From assembly GCA_030220185.1 (NCBI GenBank), contig JASPKZ010003423.1, positions 186,001 through 250,000 of the forward strand: 64,000 nucleotides of DNA. The letters are read 5' to 3'. Both the position numbers and the translations under genes were made by a program. Under the pieces are notes generated by a model that saw nothing but the letters and a program-made list of their open reading frames with translations, was not told the origin of the DNA and ran no database searches. Shown here one piece after another: positions 10,679-21,345 of the stretch (within the stretch, counting starts at the first letter, position 1; every line of letters begins with the position of its first letter). Source of the DNA: Diploptera punctata. Lineage: Eukaryota; Arthropoda; Insecta; Blattodea; Blaberidae.

Positions 10679-11407
10679 ATCACTTTTATATTTATAATCA
10701 CGTAAATAAGATTTATGGGTGTTTGCGGATGTCCCTGTAATTTTGCGGCAGATTGTTTCTTGACAAGCTTGTACCGGAAACAGAAATGTGCAGCACATGT
10801 ATCACAAGGGGAGGAAGTGTCAAAAGGACATGCAGATCCTGTTAGCAATATTGAAGCTTTTCCTAGGAATCATTTTTCAAGTTATCGTGTTAGAGTAGTA
10901 GGAGGAGGAGGAAAGCCTGTTCTTTTTCAACACCACTGCACTGGCTGTTACTGGAATGTCTTGGTTTCACTCTTTTGTGAAAGCCCGCCTTTATATCCAG
11001 ACGCCCTTCACTAACTGGAGAAGACATGTTGAAATGGGGAGGATCAAACCCTCAACTTGTTACTTGTTAGGGGTGTCCACTATCATGAATTCCGAGTAAA
11101 TAAGGTCATTTCTCATTTTGTTCTAAAAATTGAGATATTTGTACAGTATAACCAACCTATTTTACACAGTATACTTGAAAATATCATTTGTATCTTAATT
11201 TAAGACATATTTATGCTTTGGTCACATTCAAGGGTGGCTACATTAATTTAAATACGTTTCATTAATTGTATTTTAACAGTTTATAACAATAAATTATTAT
11301 TATTATTATTATTTAGAAAATGTTCTAGTTTGTATGTTTACTACATTGCTGACACAGCAAATCGTTTTCACTTCAGCTATTTTATAAACATTATTTTGAA
11401 AACGCTG
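10679..11407. other. Unassigned region with a 99-codon open frame
   Basis: Holds a plus-strand frame (10715-11014) beginning MGVCGCPCNFAADCF, cysteine-rich, with no family I recognise. No splice or promoter evidence supports it as a gene. The rest is AT-rich spacer with a short ATT run near 11290. Confidence 0.3.
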
Positions 11408-11710
11408 GTCCCGCGCCATAGGCGAGCGGTATAAGGCATCATTTCGTGGCGCTCTGGTTCAAGTCCCCAATGGGGGAAGAAATGTATTCACGGAATTTCG
11501 GCCAGTCTGGAATCGGTGCTCGCCCAGCATCCTGATGAATTTGGGTAACTACAATAACAGCGGCACCAGCTTGAAAAATCAGCTACAACGGCTGAGGGAA
11601 CTAGATATGCTGATCGCATGTCTTCTGTAGATTGACTGGATGATCGTGCACCTCTGTGATTGACACATGTGGATGTGATAACAGCAGCCGGTCGTACCAT
11701 AGAACTTTTT
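11408..11710 (+). mobile_element. SINE2 copy
   Basis: Plus strand: CCGCGCCATAGGCGAGCGGT head, B-box region CTGGTTCAAGTCCCC, body CAGCTACAACGGCTG, and 3' part GATTGACACATGTGGATGTG. Diverged but nearly full length. Confidence 0.78.
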
Positions 11711-11924
11711 ATTTATTTTGGTAATACTATTGATAAAACATATTTTCATATTCGACAATATTGGCTAGATTTTTAATCCCACAGTGCATACGCTAAAATA
11801 ACTACATTAGTGTGTACCTTGGTGCTACAGTACCCGTATCAATTTTAATGCAGTTTCTGAATGCTATAACACTCTGATTTCAACTAGATTGTGGACATAT
11901 ACCCTATTTTTGATATGATATAAT

Positions 11925-12250
11925 AAATAAGATAGATAGATCTTCGGTTGATTGTCTTTGACATAGTCCGATTCCTAATAGCCAATTTTGTCGGTCCATC
12001 CGATCTCCTGGTTGTATATGTTTCTCTTTCATATATAAACATATTCCCTGACTCCAGGAGGTTTTAGGTCTTCCTCTGTGTCGTCTTCCCTCAGGTTTCC
12101 ATTCCAAAACACATTTTGGTAGCCGATCCACTTCCATTCGCTGGACATGTCCGTACCATCTTAATTGCTGAGTTTTAATATAATCTGAAATAGTGTCTTC
12201 AATGTTCATTTTCTCCCTTATAACTGAGTTCCTATGTTTTCTCTTCTTGA
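11925..12250 (-). pseudogene. LINE-B 3' end with GATA-type tail
   Basis: The minus-strand open frame contains YIKTQQLRWYGHVQRME, RRHRGRPKTSWSQG and the ending DRQNWLLGIGLCQRQ: the standard C-terminal block of a LINE polyprotein. The 3' end passes into a GATAGATAGAT tail rather than poly-A. The same protein block is found at 14.0-14.4 kb. Confidence 0.8.
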
Positions 12251-12504
12251 AATTATAATAAATAATAATGTATTAATATTAATATAAAACATTACATTGC
12301 AATTTGTCGACTGCTAATTACTAGCACGATGATCTTATTGTTTATAACAAGCGAAAAAAGTGTCTACAAATGCCAATAAACTATGTGATTTGTTCCTTGT
12401 AAAAATGAGAAAATAATACAAAATAAAGTAAAGCAAGTATCAAATGTTTGCTTGTGCAAAATATTAACACCGTCCTTGTTATATGTTTATGAACATTTTT
12501 GTCA

Positions 12505-12670
12505 TCAGAGAAAACAAACCATGCATAATCATAAGTGATTATTACCTATTTGCATATTTTTGTATAATTTAACACATAGGGGCCTATGTAAATTATATCT
12601 GTTCATTTTTCCGTTACTTTATTTGAAACATTAAATAGATTTAAATATCGGTTGTTATGATTTATTGCCA
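12505..12670 (+). repeat. Repeat X, copy 1, left part
   Basis: AACAAACCATGCATAATCA and the TTTTCCGTTACTTTATT stretch align with X3 (about 56.7 kb) and X2 (about 42.6 kb). Interrupted at about 12670 by a LINE tail. Family of unknown class. Confidence 0.5.
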
Positions 12671-12865
12671 GTAACCATCGAAATATACCAAAATAATTGG
12701 CATCATCACCTCCTTAGAATGCCAAACAATAGACTACCTCTGAAGCTATTCTACTACAGACGCACACGGCGAAGAGACCCAGGACGACCTAAGAAGCGAT
12801 GGAGGGACCAATTTCTATCCTGAAGCGGAACAGGCCAATGGTCTAATCTCTGATTGTTATTGATG
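12671..12865 (+). pseudogene. LINE-E tail inserted in repeat X1
   Basis: Plus strand encodes NWHHHLLRMPNNRLPLKLF followed by RDPGRPKKRWRDQFLS, the WxxHxxRM...GRPxxRW landmark, then ends in a GATGATGATT tail. ATTGCCA occurs on both sides, a possible short target duplication within repeat X. Confidence 0.65.
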
Positions 12866-13182
12866 ATGATTGCCAATTTAAGGGCTAGTTAAATTGTATG
12901 GTATACATTCCGACGAACCAAACATGGTGGTTTGTTAGATTCAATTCATAACTTCGGGTTTCAGGTAAACCCGCACTTCTAATTTTTGGAGAATGCCTCC
13001 CGGTTTATTTTACTAGCATATACTGAGTTTTGTTATGAAACATCGAAAATTGAGACCCCAAGGGCGATTTCTGAAATTTGTTTTGGGCGAATCCTTACAC
13101 CTAATGGCCCGATTACCGGTACTTGGTATAAACCAAGTTCGGTTTCAATGAAACAACAACTGCGGCCACTAGATCGTCAACC

Positions 13183-13195
<13 letters not shown>
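12866..13195 (+). repeat. Repeat X, copy 1, middle part
   Basis: Resumes with GCCAATTTAAGGG and continues through TTTCAGGTAAACCCGCACTT and TTTCAATGAAACAACAACTG. It aligns with X2 and X3. No coding signal; the frame at 12986-13297 is fortuitous. Ends in a CA microsatellite. Confidence 0.6.
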
Positions 13196-13216
<21 letters not shown>

Positions 13217-13225
13217 TATATATAT

Positions 13226-13461
13226 CCATCCATAGTAATTCTGCCCGAAGGCAGGTCCTTCACTGCAATCATAGCATTTTCATATGATGGCATATGATTT
13301 CATGGACCGTTTGGGCCTTAAAGTTTTGCTGACATTTGTCTTACAGGTGAGGAAAACCTCCGATAAAATCCTCACCCAGAAAAACTGACCCGACCGGGGA
13401 TCGAACCCGGGCCCGCTGCGTGACAAGGCAGCATGCTACCTCGAGACCACAGCGGTGGATA
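13226..13461 (-). mobile_element. SINE1, internally deleted copy inserted in X1
   Basis: Minus-strand SINE1 with both ends (CCATCCATAGTAATTCTGCC and the tRNA-like head) but lacking the ATC microsatellite and the CACACCGGTGAAGG segment. The junction is near 13283, where TTTTCAT runs directly into ATGATGGCATATGA. Flanked by ATATAT runs that may be a target duplication. Confidence 0.75.
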
Positions 13462-13600
13462 AATATATATATATATATATATTGGTAAAAGTAATTTTCT
13501 GTATCTGATAGATCAGTATATTTTTTTTTCAAATGTCCTTTCATGAGAACAACCTCAATAACTTGATTCTTTTGAATTCGCTCATACATATAAAACGTAA
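13462..13600 (+). repeat. Repeat X, copy 1, right end
   Basis: After a TA microsatellite, GAGAACAACCTCAATAACTTGATT aligns with the 3' ends of X2 (about 44.09 kb) and X3 (about 57.79 kb), each followed by GGAATTCACTAA-like sequence. Confidence 0.5.
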
Positions 13601-13999
13601 AATCTTTTGAAATTTAACAGACGTCTGAATCTTGCTAGCAATAGACTCCTTGAATAGACATTTGACGTAGGCTTCGTCCGTGTCTAATGAATTACGACTT
13701 ATTTATTTCATTTTCCGAAACGATTTTTCGTTAAACTCGCGTAGCATTGGATCTTAAAACAATAGCCTATTTGATTATCTCGCTACTAAAGCAGACTTAC
13801 TATCTGCATAACGACTTAGTTCACGGACGCCTCTAATCAGAAGTCAGCAAGGTGTTCATATTTTTTTGAAGTTACATTACAGTACAATTAATCGTAAAAT
13901 AATTTTCTTTGATCTTAGCACTCTTCTTCCATGAAAATTGAGAATTTTTAGTAATATGGTTTGAAAAGGCTAAGATATTTAGATGTTAGCTAATAATAG
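13601..13999. other. Unassigned spacer
   Basis: No feature recognised, apart from a B-box-like GGTTCGATCCC near 14014 without a matching A box. Confidence 0.4.
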
Positions 14000-14400
14000 T
14001 TCATATTACAGCGCTGGTTCGATCCCGGGTAGCCGAGAGATGAGATTTATCATTGCACGAAGGGCAGCAAGAATTTCAAGAAGAGAAAAAAATAGGAACT
14101 CAGTTATAAGGAAGAAAATGAAGATTGAAGACACTATTTTAGATTATATTAAAACTCAGCAATTAAGATGGTACGGACATGTCCAGCGAATGGAAGAGGA
14201 TCGACTACAAAAATCTGTTTTGGAATGGAAACCTGAGGGAAGACGAGGCAGAGGAAGACCTAAAACCTCCTGGAGTCAGGGAATATGTTTATACACGAAG
14301 GAGAAACATCTACAACCAGGAGATTGGATGGACCGACAAAATTGGCTATTAGGAATCGGACGATGTCAAAGACATTAATCAACCGATGATCTATCTATTT
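14000..14400 (+). pseudogene. LINE-B 3' end (plus copy)
   Basis: Open frame with RRAARISRREKNRNSVIRKK, YIKTQQLRWYGHVQRMEEDR, GRGRPKTSWSQG and DRQNWLLGIGRCQRH. The 3' end is ATGATCTATCTATTTT. 5'-truncated; no reverse-transcriptase domain here. Confidence 0.82.
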
Positions 14401-15166
14401 TCCTGATCTGACTTGTCTATTCAGCATCTATAAAATGTGTAGAGTAGCGGTAAAGTTGGTCGGTGCGCAGCTATACGTTATCCACTTTTCTCTCTTCACA
14501 ACGGTAGGAGTTTAAACGTACACTTTGCGACAAAAGAATGAGCCGCTTCAAGAAGCAGAGTCCTAGTTATGGCCCACTGCGCATGCTCGAAAAGCTAACG
14601 CTATGATTCGCGAGGTAACGCACTGTTAAATGTTTCAAATACGCTGTATTTGGTTTTAATCGTCTCAAATAGTTAAAGAACAGTGAAGGAGACGTGTTTT
14701 TAGATATTTACGAGTGTTCGACAAATGCAATATTACTCAAATTGCGACATTTCAAATAAAGTTAAACTCTCGCTCATAGTGCAAAAGTACAAGACAACCG
14801 ATATTTAGACAACTAGCATACGACGTTGGAATAACGTAGATTGTTAAACCACTTACAAGAAGATGAAATATGTATGAAAGCCAGGGTAAGAATCCTTCAA
14901 CAATGTTTTTTTTATTAATTTGTATTTTCGCAAAATACATCCTATAAGCGCTATAACATTTAATTCCTGCTACATAATCTACGTCCACTTTACACTATAT
15001 AAGTAATATTCCTGCCTTCGTAAACTCTATAACACTATTTAGATACCGGTATAAATTCAATTGTGTGTGCAGTACCACGTTTTAAAAATAATGCTATAAA
15101 TGTATGTAATAAAAGATACTTAGTTTATATATGTCAAGTCCAGCATAATAATTGCCCATAGATGAT
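14401..15166. other. Unassigned spacer
   Basis: Nothing recognised. The open frame at 14752-14988 (minus) shows no family resemblance. Confidence 0.45.
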
Positions 15167-15178
15167 GGACAATAATAA

Positions 15179-15209
<31 letters not shown>
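15167..15209. repeat. (AAT)n microsatellite at LINE tail
   Basis: About 13 AAT units immediately next to the GATAGATAGAT tail of the minus-strand LINE-C. Confidence 0.9.
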
Positions 15210-15211
<2 letters not shown>

Positions 15212-16080
15212 CTATCTATCTTCGGGTTTTTTACAGCTGCTGCCGTCTTCCCGTGCCAAACCTCCAAAGCCTACGGTCTTGGGCATCTTCGATGCTTAGC
15301 CCTCTAGCTTGCATTACTGTCTTCATGTTTTCCTTCCATGTTAACCTTAGTCTCCCTCTTTTCTTCTTTCTGTTCGGATGCCATTCATATAGTTGCTTCG
15401 GCCATCGCTCATCTTCCATTCTTAAGACATGTCCTAACCACTTTAATTCCTTCTCCTCAATTCTTTCGATTATGCTTTCTTCTGCTTCATTATGTTTCTA
15501 ATTTCCTTATTTGTGACATGTTTCTAATCTAGACTTTCTGGCACTTCTCCGTAAATAATCCATTTCTAGAGCTATTAGTCTATTCTTGTAGTACTTATTG
15601 ATTGTCCATACCTCACTTCCATACATTGCAACAGATTCCACCAATGTTTTACCAATATATTTTTTTTGTGTCTTTCCAAATATGCTTATCCCACCATATG
15701 GAATTTAACGATGATATTATTTTGCTACTCAATTCAATTCTATGTTTTATGTTCTCTTTGCCTATACCTTCAATGTTATCCATAATTATTCCCAAATATT
15801 TAGTTTGTTTCACTTGCTTTATTTGGATTCCTTCTTCCAATATTAAATGTTCTCGTTCATTGCTATTTATTGCCAGATATTCTGTTTTTTTGTAAATTTA
15901 CTGTGAGACCCCATGATTCATATGCGTTTTTCAACCTTTTTATCATGAATTCCATATCAAATTTGTCTTGCGTTAAAACCAGTTGATCATCGGCAAATTG
16001 CAATGTCAGCAAAAATCTGTTACCTATTGGGATCCCCATACCTTTGCAGCTTTGTTTCCATTTCATTAATATGGATTCTA
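15210..16080 (-). pseudogene. LINE-C: RT C-terminus and tail, degenerate
   Basis: Reading minus from 16066: FLLTLQFADDQLVLTQDKFD carries the RT 'F/Y-ADD' catalytic motif; a KQTKYLGIIMDNIEG stretch is the usual post-catalytic 'YLG' block; the last frame (15231-15419) has EWHPNRKKKRGRLRLTWKEN and RRLWRFGTGRRQQL. Frameshifts separate the blocks. The 3' end is a GATAGATAGATT tail plus AAT repeat. A non-LTR retrotransposon of the endonuclease-RT type. Confidence 0.8.
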
Positions 16081-16109
16081 CATAAATATTAAATAATTAA
16101 CGGTAATAA

Positions 16110-16775
16110 TAATAATAATGGGATGTATCAAAGGATGTGAAGAATATAATTAACTGGGGATCAAAATTAACTAAAAATGTACCCAAGAAAATTACATAAA
16201 ATACAGAATTCAAAAAGGCAAATCAGTAATAACCATGTTAAACGACGTTTTGTGGGATAAGAACATATGAATGGACACCAAATTAGAAATTTATAAATCC
16301 ATAATTCGAAGCACGCTAACATACGATGCAGAAACTTGGCAGTTGAATAATAAAACATTGAGTTTAAAGCATTTGTCTACTGAAATGGATTGTTCTAGAC
16401 ACTCAACTAGACATTATAAATTGAAAAAAAAAATAATAAAATAAAACAGAAATACAATCATCAGACAACAAATGAAAGTGCAAAATTCATTATTAGATTT
16501 TTGAGAGATAGAGACACTATGGTCATACACGTAGGATGCCAAAGGAAAGATTACCCATACGAGCTTTGCAATGGATTCCACCTTGGAAAGGAAAGAAGAG
16601 GACCACCTAGATTTAAATGGATGGATGATGTAAGAAGAGATATGAGGGAGCTAGGTCTGGAAGAATTGGAATGTGAGGATATAGAAGAATGGAGAAAGAA
16701 AATAAAAATTTAAAAAGCTTTGGGCACAGGAAGATGTTTTATTATATTGTAAACCTGTTTATAAATAAATAAACA
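16110..16775 (+). pseudogene. LINE-F C-terminal relic
   Basis: Plus strand: NRIQKGKSVITMLNDVLWD and SIIRSTLTYDAETWQLNNKT near 16195-16350 (the 'YGxExW' region), then a frame at 16501-16713 with RGPPRFKWMDDVRRDMREL. The 3' UTR ends CAGGAAGATG...TGTAAACCTGTTTATAAATA, shared with the fragment near 21.3 kb. Confidence 0.7.
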
Positions 16776-16879
16776 AACAATAATAAAAGTAATAATACTT
16801 CCAAATAGTTAGTACCTACATTTTTTTAAGAATGGACAGACAGAATAAAACAGAAAGCATTTTAACAATTAAAAAATTA

Positions 16880-16950
16880 AACTTCATCGGGAATCTAACC
16901 TGTGACCTTTTGCATACGAATCAAGCCACTAAGCACTGAGCTAAGCATAC
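16880..16950 (-). mobile_element. tRNA-like SINE head fragment
   Basis: Minus strand: GCTTAGCTCAGTGCTTAGTGG (A-box-like) and GGTTAGATTCCCGA (B-box-like) spaced as in a tRNA. No pairing acceptor stem is seen, so a tRNA-derived repeat is more likely than a tRNA gene. Confidence 0.4.
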
Positions 16951-17062
16951 GCTGGCTAATTGCGCTTGAAAAAAATATTCTACAATGGAAGAAGGGAAAC
17001 GTATTGTAGCTGTACTGTGCAATTAATTTACTCGTGTGAATCGCGCGTTGGAACTTAAATTA

Positions 17063-17631
17063 CACTGAGCAACAAAAAAAGATTTTTTTTTGTCTCAGAA
17101 AGAAAAATATATGATTCTGATAGTATATTTTCTCCTGAATTAAAATATGATATCGGGTTTTCTCCATCACGCAAGGTTTCCGAGAGACGGGAATTTATAA
17201 TTTCAAACACTTTAATATTTTCTACATTCGTAACTACACAATATTTGAACATTCGGACTCACCTAGAAAGTAAGAAATTACGTTTTTCTGCTATATTTCG
17301 CCTGTGGAGCATCCTCCTTGATGGTCCAACATTAATCGGCTAGCATATTAGGATTCCATTTGCCTTGATATCTCTTTTCCATAGCTGAAACCATTTGAGT
17401 TAGCTCATTTGGTTTTATTTTACAATGGACAAATTGACGAAAAAACGTTTATTAAAAATAATAATTTAAATCCATTAATTGAGAATGAAATAAAAAAACT
17501 GCGGGTAATGGAGAAATTCCGAATACATAGGCCTATTTGAAAACATGATAAAAAACTGCATTAAGACAAACATCATGTTAACCAGTGTTATTCGAGATCA
17601 AGAGTCGGCCCATTATTTTTGTCGCTAAGTG
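17063..17631. mobile_element. TA-flanked inverted-repeat element (Tc1/mariner-like MITE)
   Basis: Ends form terminal inverted repeats: CACTGAGCAACAAAAAAA at the left and, read inward, CACTTAGCGACAAAAATAAT at the right. Both sides are flanked by TA (17061-17062 and 17632-17633), the Tc1/mariner target duplication. 569 bp, no transposase block recognised. Confidence 0.7.
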
Positions 17632-17877
17632 TACATAAATTCAAGCCTTACTCCCTTATTGAATAAGTTCCTTCAATATATTTAATTCAGTGTTCATAGG
17701 ATGTACTTAGCGAAATGGCAAATTGAACTTGACCTAATTTTTTCAGTTTTATTTTCAGTCAATTTAATATTCTTTGTTGTATCATGTCTAAAATACCTGG
17801 GTACATTGCAGTTGGCTGAGTAAGGTATATTGTCTATGCATACGACTTGTACAATTGCAACTAATATTAAAAGGAAT

Positions 17878-18070
17878 GCGATCCCACTACAGAGTATAGG
17901 AGACCCTTGGGGTAGTAAGGGGTTAAGGCTCCCACTTTTCTTTGAAAATCGGCACTTGATATCAACCGCCTTTACCCCCAGAAAAAAAGCGTATCGTACT
18001 TATTTCCTTTAGAGGCTGAGTCGACCCCAGAGCCATGGTGCCACCAGAAGGATTCGGTCAGTTTATAGGC
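17878..18070 (-). mobile_element. SINE3, head-less copy
   Basis: Aligns with the 3' two thirds of the 28.6-kb copy: GGAGACCCTTGGGGTAGTAA, GGCTGAGTCGACCCCAG, GCCACCAGAAGG. It stops before the tRNA-like head. Confidence 0.72.
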
Positions 18071-18177
18071 ATATCTGAATGTAATAAATTGTGAAACAGT
18101 AAGTAATTATGAAAGCTATCTTACTACGAAATTGTAATTCAACATTTTCCTTGATAAAAAAGTAAAAGATCGGTTGA

Positions 18178-18245
18178 TACACGATATGAACTCAGGACCT
18201 ACCAAAACAACTCTGAATCGTAACCAATTGAGCTAAATAGTTCGA
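18178..18245 (-). mobile_element. tRNA-like head fragment
   Basis: Minus strand has TTTAGCTCAATTGGTTACGA (A-box-like) and GAGTTCATATC (weak B-box-like). Likely a tRNA-derived repeat remnant. Confidence 0.3.
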
Positions 18246-18314
18246 TAAATGATTTTCCTACGACACATGTAAAGACATAGACATAAAATTGATCAAATTC
18301 CAAAAACTTATAGG

Positions 18315-18660
18315 AACAATAGAAAAACACTCTTCTCCGAAAAGTACGTCCAGATACAATTCTAAAATTTTATAAAACAATGGCTCTTCCAACTCCACCT
18401 TATGGCTCTGAAACCTGGACTCTTACTACAGGTAAATTAAATAGGATAGTAGCTGCAGAAATGAAGTTATTAAGACCTTTAGCGGGTTATACACTTCATG
18501 ACCACATTGCGTAATGAAGATATCCGCAAAGCTCTCAATGCACCAGCAATAACTGAAACCATCCAAATATACCAAAATATTTGGCATCAACACCTCAACC
18601 CTGAAGCGGAACAGGCCAGTGGCTTATTCCATGACTGCAATCGATGATGATGATGACTTA
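18315..18660 (+). pseudogene. LINE-E C-terminal relic
   Basis: Plus strand encodes FYKTMALPTPPYGSETWTLT, the 'YGSETWTL' landmark, then AAEMKLLRPLAGYTLHDH, and after frameshifts ETIQIYQNIWHQHL. It ends in a GATGATGATGA tail. It lacks the GRPRRRW segment by deletion. Confidence 0.72.
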
Positions 18661-20184
18661 TTTTTTATCGAAAGTTATTTCATTTGAAAAATTAGTTTGA
18701 AATGTTAAAATACCATCTATTCGATATCTAAAATTACGTGTACAAATAATTATTTTATGATATACGTCATAATGAGGTGAGATGGCGAAACTTGCGCTAA
18801 AGCGATTAACCTACTCATACATGAGTGGAGTGTATTTAAGTGTTGAAGTGAATTTTGAAACAGGAGGGAGAGGTGCTGCTGATTATCAATAGATAGACCA
18901 GTTTATTTGTTCAGCAACTTGTATGCCGCATCTCCTTTTACATCAAGGGACCACCTGTTCTCCAAGAGTTTTAATCATTAGTTTCAGTTTACACTCTCAT
19001 CTAGAAGTGACACATAAAACATACTTTCCAGGAAAAAAGAAAAGAAACCATTTCTCATAGTCAATTACATCTATTTAGGAAGACAAAAATACATTTTAAC
19101 ATTTTACAAAATTACTATAATTTGTAACTTGAACTTAACGTAAACTAAATTTCCACGCTAGTTTTTTCTTTGTTATATGAAGTGTTCGAAAGAGGTTTTG
19201 GTTTAAATCAACACAAAGGATTCCTCCTTCCCATCTCCGATGGCATTAATTCATAAGACCTCGTGCTTCTAATTGCAGGGATTTCATTAGTTGAATTCGC
19301 ACCAATGCAACATTCAATAGTCTTGTGTCCATTTCTACAATAACGTTATTTATGTAGTGTGTAGCGGTGACTAAAGCGAGCGGTGCTTTTCAAGGGAATG
19401 TATTACCGTAATAGGTTTGTCCGGGTAGATGTGAGAGGAGTATTTTCTGTAAGCTAATTAGGTAAGATTCTTCTAAAGAATTGGAAAAAAATCTTAGGTT
19501 TAAGAATTGCTTCTAGGAATTAATTTTTGAAGAAAATACTCAAAGGAATAATTTACTGGATTAAGTAGATTCGGGGTCCAAATCAGGAAACAACTAGTTA
19601 GCTAAATATTATGTAGGCGACATCGGATCTCTTTTAAAGAATACTTTAATTGTGACGGATACAGAGTGTCGTTGAAAATATTGTAGCCTAAGTCTGTCTG
19701 CATAATTAATTATTCCATTTTATACATACGTTTGTACGTTTTACATCGCCATCTTGGGTTACAGAACACATAAATATTCCAGAACACATCACTACTCATA
19801 AATAGGTTAAAGTATAATTTACAAAGTTTACAAGATTACTAACATTCATTGTCATTGACAGACCTGTATATATATAGGGGCTCATCTCATCCCATTCCCT
19901 CGAACCGAACCTGAGTTGGACACGAGTTGAGGATATTTCACTTATTGTTAGTTTATTTAGTTACACGTATTGATTTATGTATCATGACTTTGATAGTATT
20001 ATTTCAACATATATTAATTTAAAATATATCAAATATGAAATATAGGCCTATGTTAAAATCTTAATTGTATAGTTTTATTAAAACACTATTAAATGTGAAG
20101 TATTGGGAATGGGTTAAGATTTGTATATGCGGCCTTATGTATATTGTTGTTATTATTTGTGTGACATACTTACTATACTTAATA
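18661..20184. other. Unassigned spacer
   Basis: About 1.5 kb without recognised repeats or coding blocks. A TATATATATA run at 19868-19877 about 30 bp upstream of a less AT-rich stretch looks TATA-box-like, but there is no supporting gene. Confidence 0.4.
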
Positions 20185-20335
20185 ACTAATCCATACAACA
20201 GCTGATTGGCTCAAATTCGAGCTTTGGTCTCCCTTAAATGCTGTCTCCAATCATTTCTGTTTTGGGCAGCAAGCCTCCTGTTGCGACACTTAAGTAGGTT
20301 TGCAGTATCATCCTCCCATCGGTCTTCCTACTCGT
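20185..20335 (-). pseudogene. LINE-J C-terminal fragment
   Basis: Minus strand reads WEDDTANLLKCRNRRLAAQN then RNDWRQHLREAK, matching the last RW-DD...LAQDRxxWR segment of LINE proteins. Confidence 0.5.
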
Positions 20336-20402
20336 CTATTCCCCAACTTAATAAGTAATACAATATTTTAACTTTTCATTCACTCTTTTTCGCTCTTACG
20401 TT

Positions 20403-20964
20403 TGGGGATGCAAACGATTCATCGATGTTTTAAAACATCGATGCATCGTTCATGTTAAAATCACTAACATCGACGATACATCGCTCTTTACAGAAGGATG
20501 TTTTATGAACGATATTTTGTCATGCTTAGGGCCGTCTATTGTATTATTTTCGCTGCTCGTTCGCTTCCTCAGCCAAAAGCAGATGCTTTAGAAATGTGGG
20601 ACGACCCGAAAGTTTTATTTCCTGGGCTGTATAAACTGGCGATGATATATTTGCCTATCACAGCAACATCGGTGCCCAGTGAGCGGTTGTTTTCAGAGGC
20701 TGAGGCTACGATTGCCCAAGAAAGAAACCGCTTACTAGGCACAAGATTGTCAAAATTGTTGTTTTTAAATTCTGTTTTGCGAAATAAGTAATTAATAAAC
20801 ATTTTCAACATTCTTTCGTGATTTTAATTGTTTTCCCAAAACATCGAAAAAACATCGATATAACTATCGTTCATAAACATCGATGGTTTGGACATCGATA
20901 TTTTACTTTTGAAAACATCGATGTTCTAACATCAATATTTTTTATGAGCGATGTTGCATCCCTA
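20403..20964 (+). mobile_element. Complete non-autonomous hAT element
   Basis: 562 bp with terminal inverted repeats TGGGGATGCAA (left) and TTGCATCCCTA (right), and a perfect 8-bp target duplication CTTACGTT at 20395-20402 and 20965-20972, the hAT hallmark. The interior keeps only the end of a transposase gene. Both subterminal regions are dense in ACATCGAT-type motifs in both orientations, as expected of transposase-binding repeats. Confidence 0.93.
20498..20791 (+). pseudogene. hAT transposase C-terminal dimerisation domain (remnant ORF)
   Basis: The 97-codon open frame carries the hAT C-terminal dimerisation signature: FPGLYKLAMIYLPITATSVP (about residues 42-61), PSERLFSEAEATIAQERNRL, then LLFLNSVLRNK and a stop. 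Compared with an autonomous hAT transposase of roughly 600 residues, the N-terminal zinc finger and the catalytic RNase H-like core are missing. The first 30 residues run from the element's 5' end and may not be native coding. The frame is uninterrupted, suggesting a young copy or chance. Confidence 0.9.
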
Positions 20965-20972
20965 CTTACGTT

Positions 20973-21159
20973 ACACTTCTATATTACAGCAATTATCTAA
21001 GGCGATTGATTATATTGTTGCGAAGACACCTCTTCAATAAAAATCAAGCGTGGAAATGTATTACTGTTATGTCAGGATACTTTTTTCTAAACTGACAGAA
21101 TAAAGTGAAGTAATTAGGCAACATGTGAATGAAGAAAATTCAATAATGGAATTTAAGAA
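20973..21159. other. Short unassigned spacer
   Basis: No feature recognised. Confidence 0.5.
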
Positions 21160-21345
21160 AAACACCATTTTTATGGATAGGAATCCAGTGGGAAGAAGAT
21201 AAGAAATAGACCATCAAATACTTGTTGCAGGGCATAAAGAAAGGGAAGAGAATTAGGGGAATGAAAAGGATAAGAATGTATGTACAAAGTTGATCACAGG
21301 AAGATGTGACAACACATTGTAAACCTGTTTATGAATGTATGTCAG
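21160..21345 (+). pseudogene. LINE-F 3' end fragment
   Basis: Ends CACAGGAAGATG...TGTAAACCTGTTTATGAATG, the same 3' UTR as LINE-F near 16.75 kb. The coding part is unreadable. Confidence 0.55.

Noticed and set aside
19868..19910. TATATATATA followed by a GC-richer stretch as a promoter
   Set aside because: No downstream gene, LTR end or second copy was seen; TA runs are common here.
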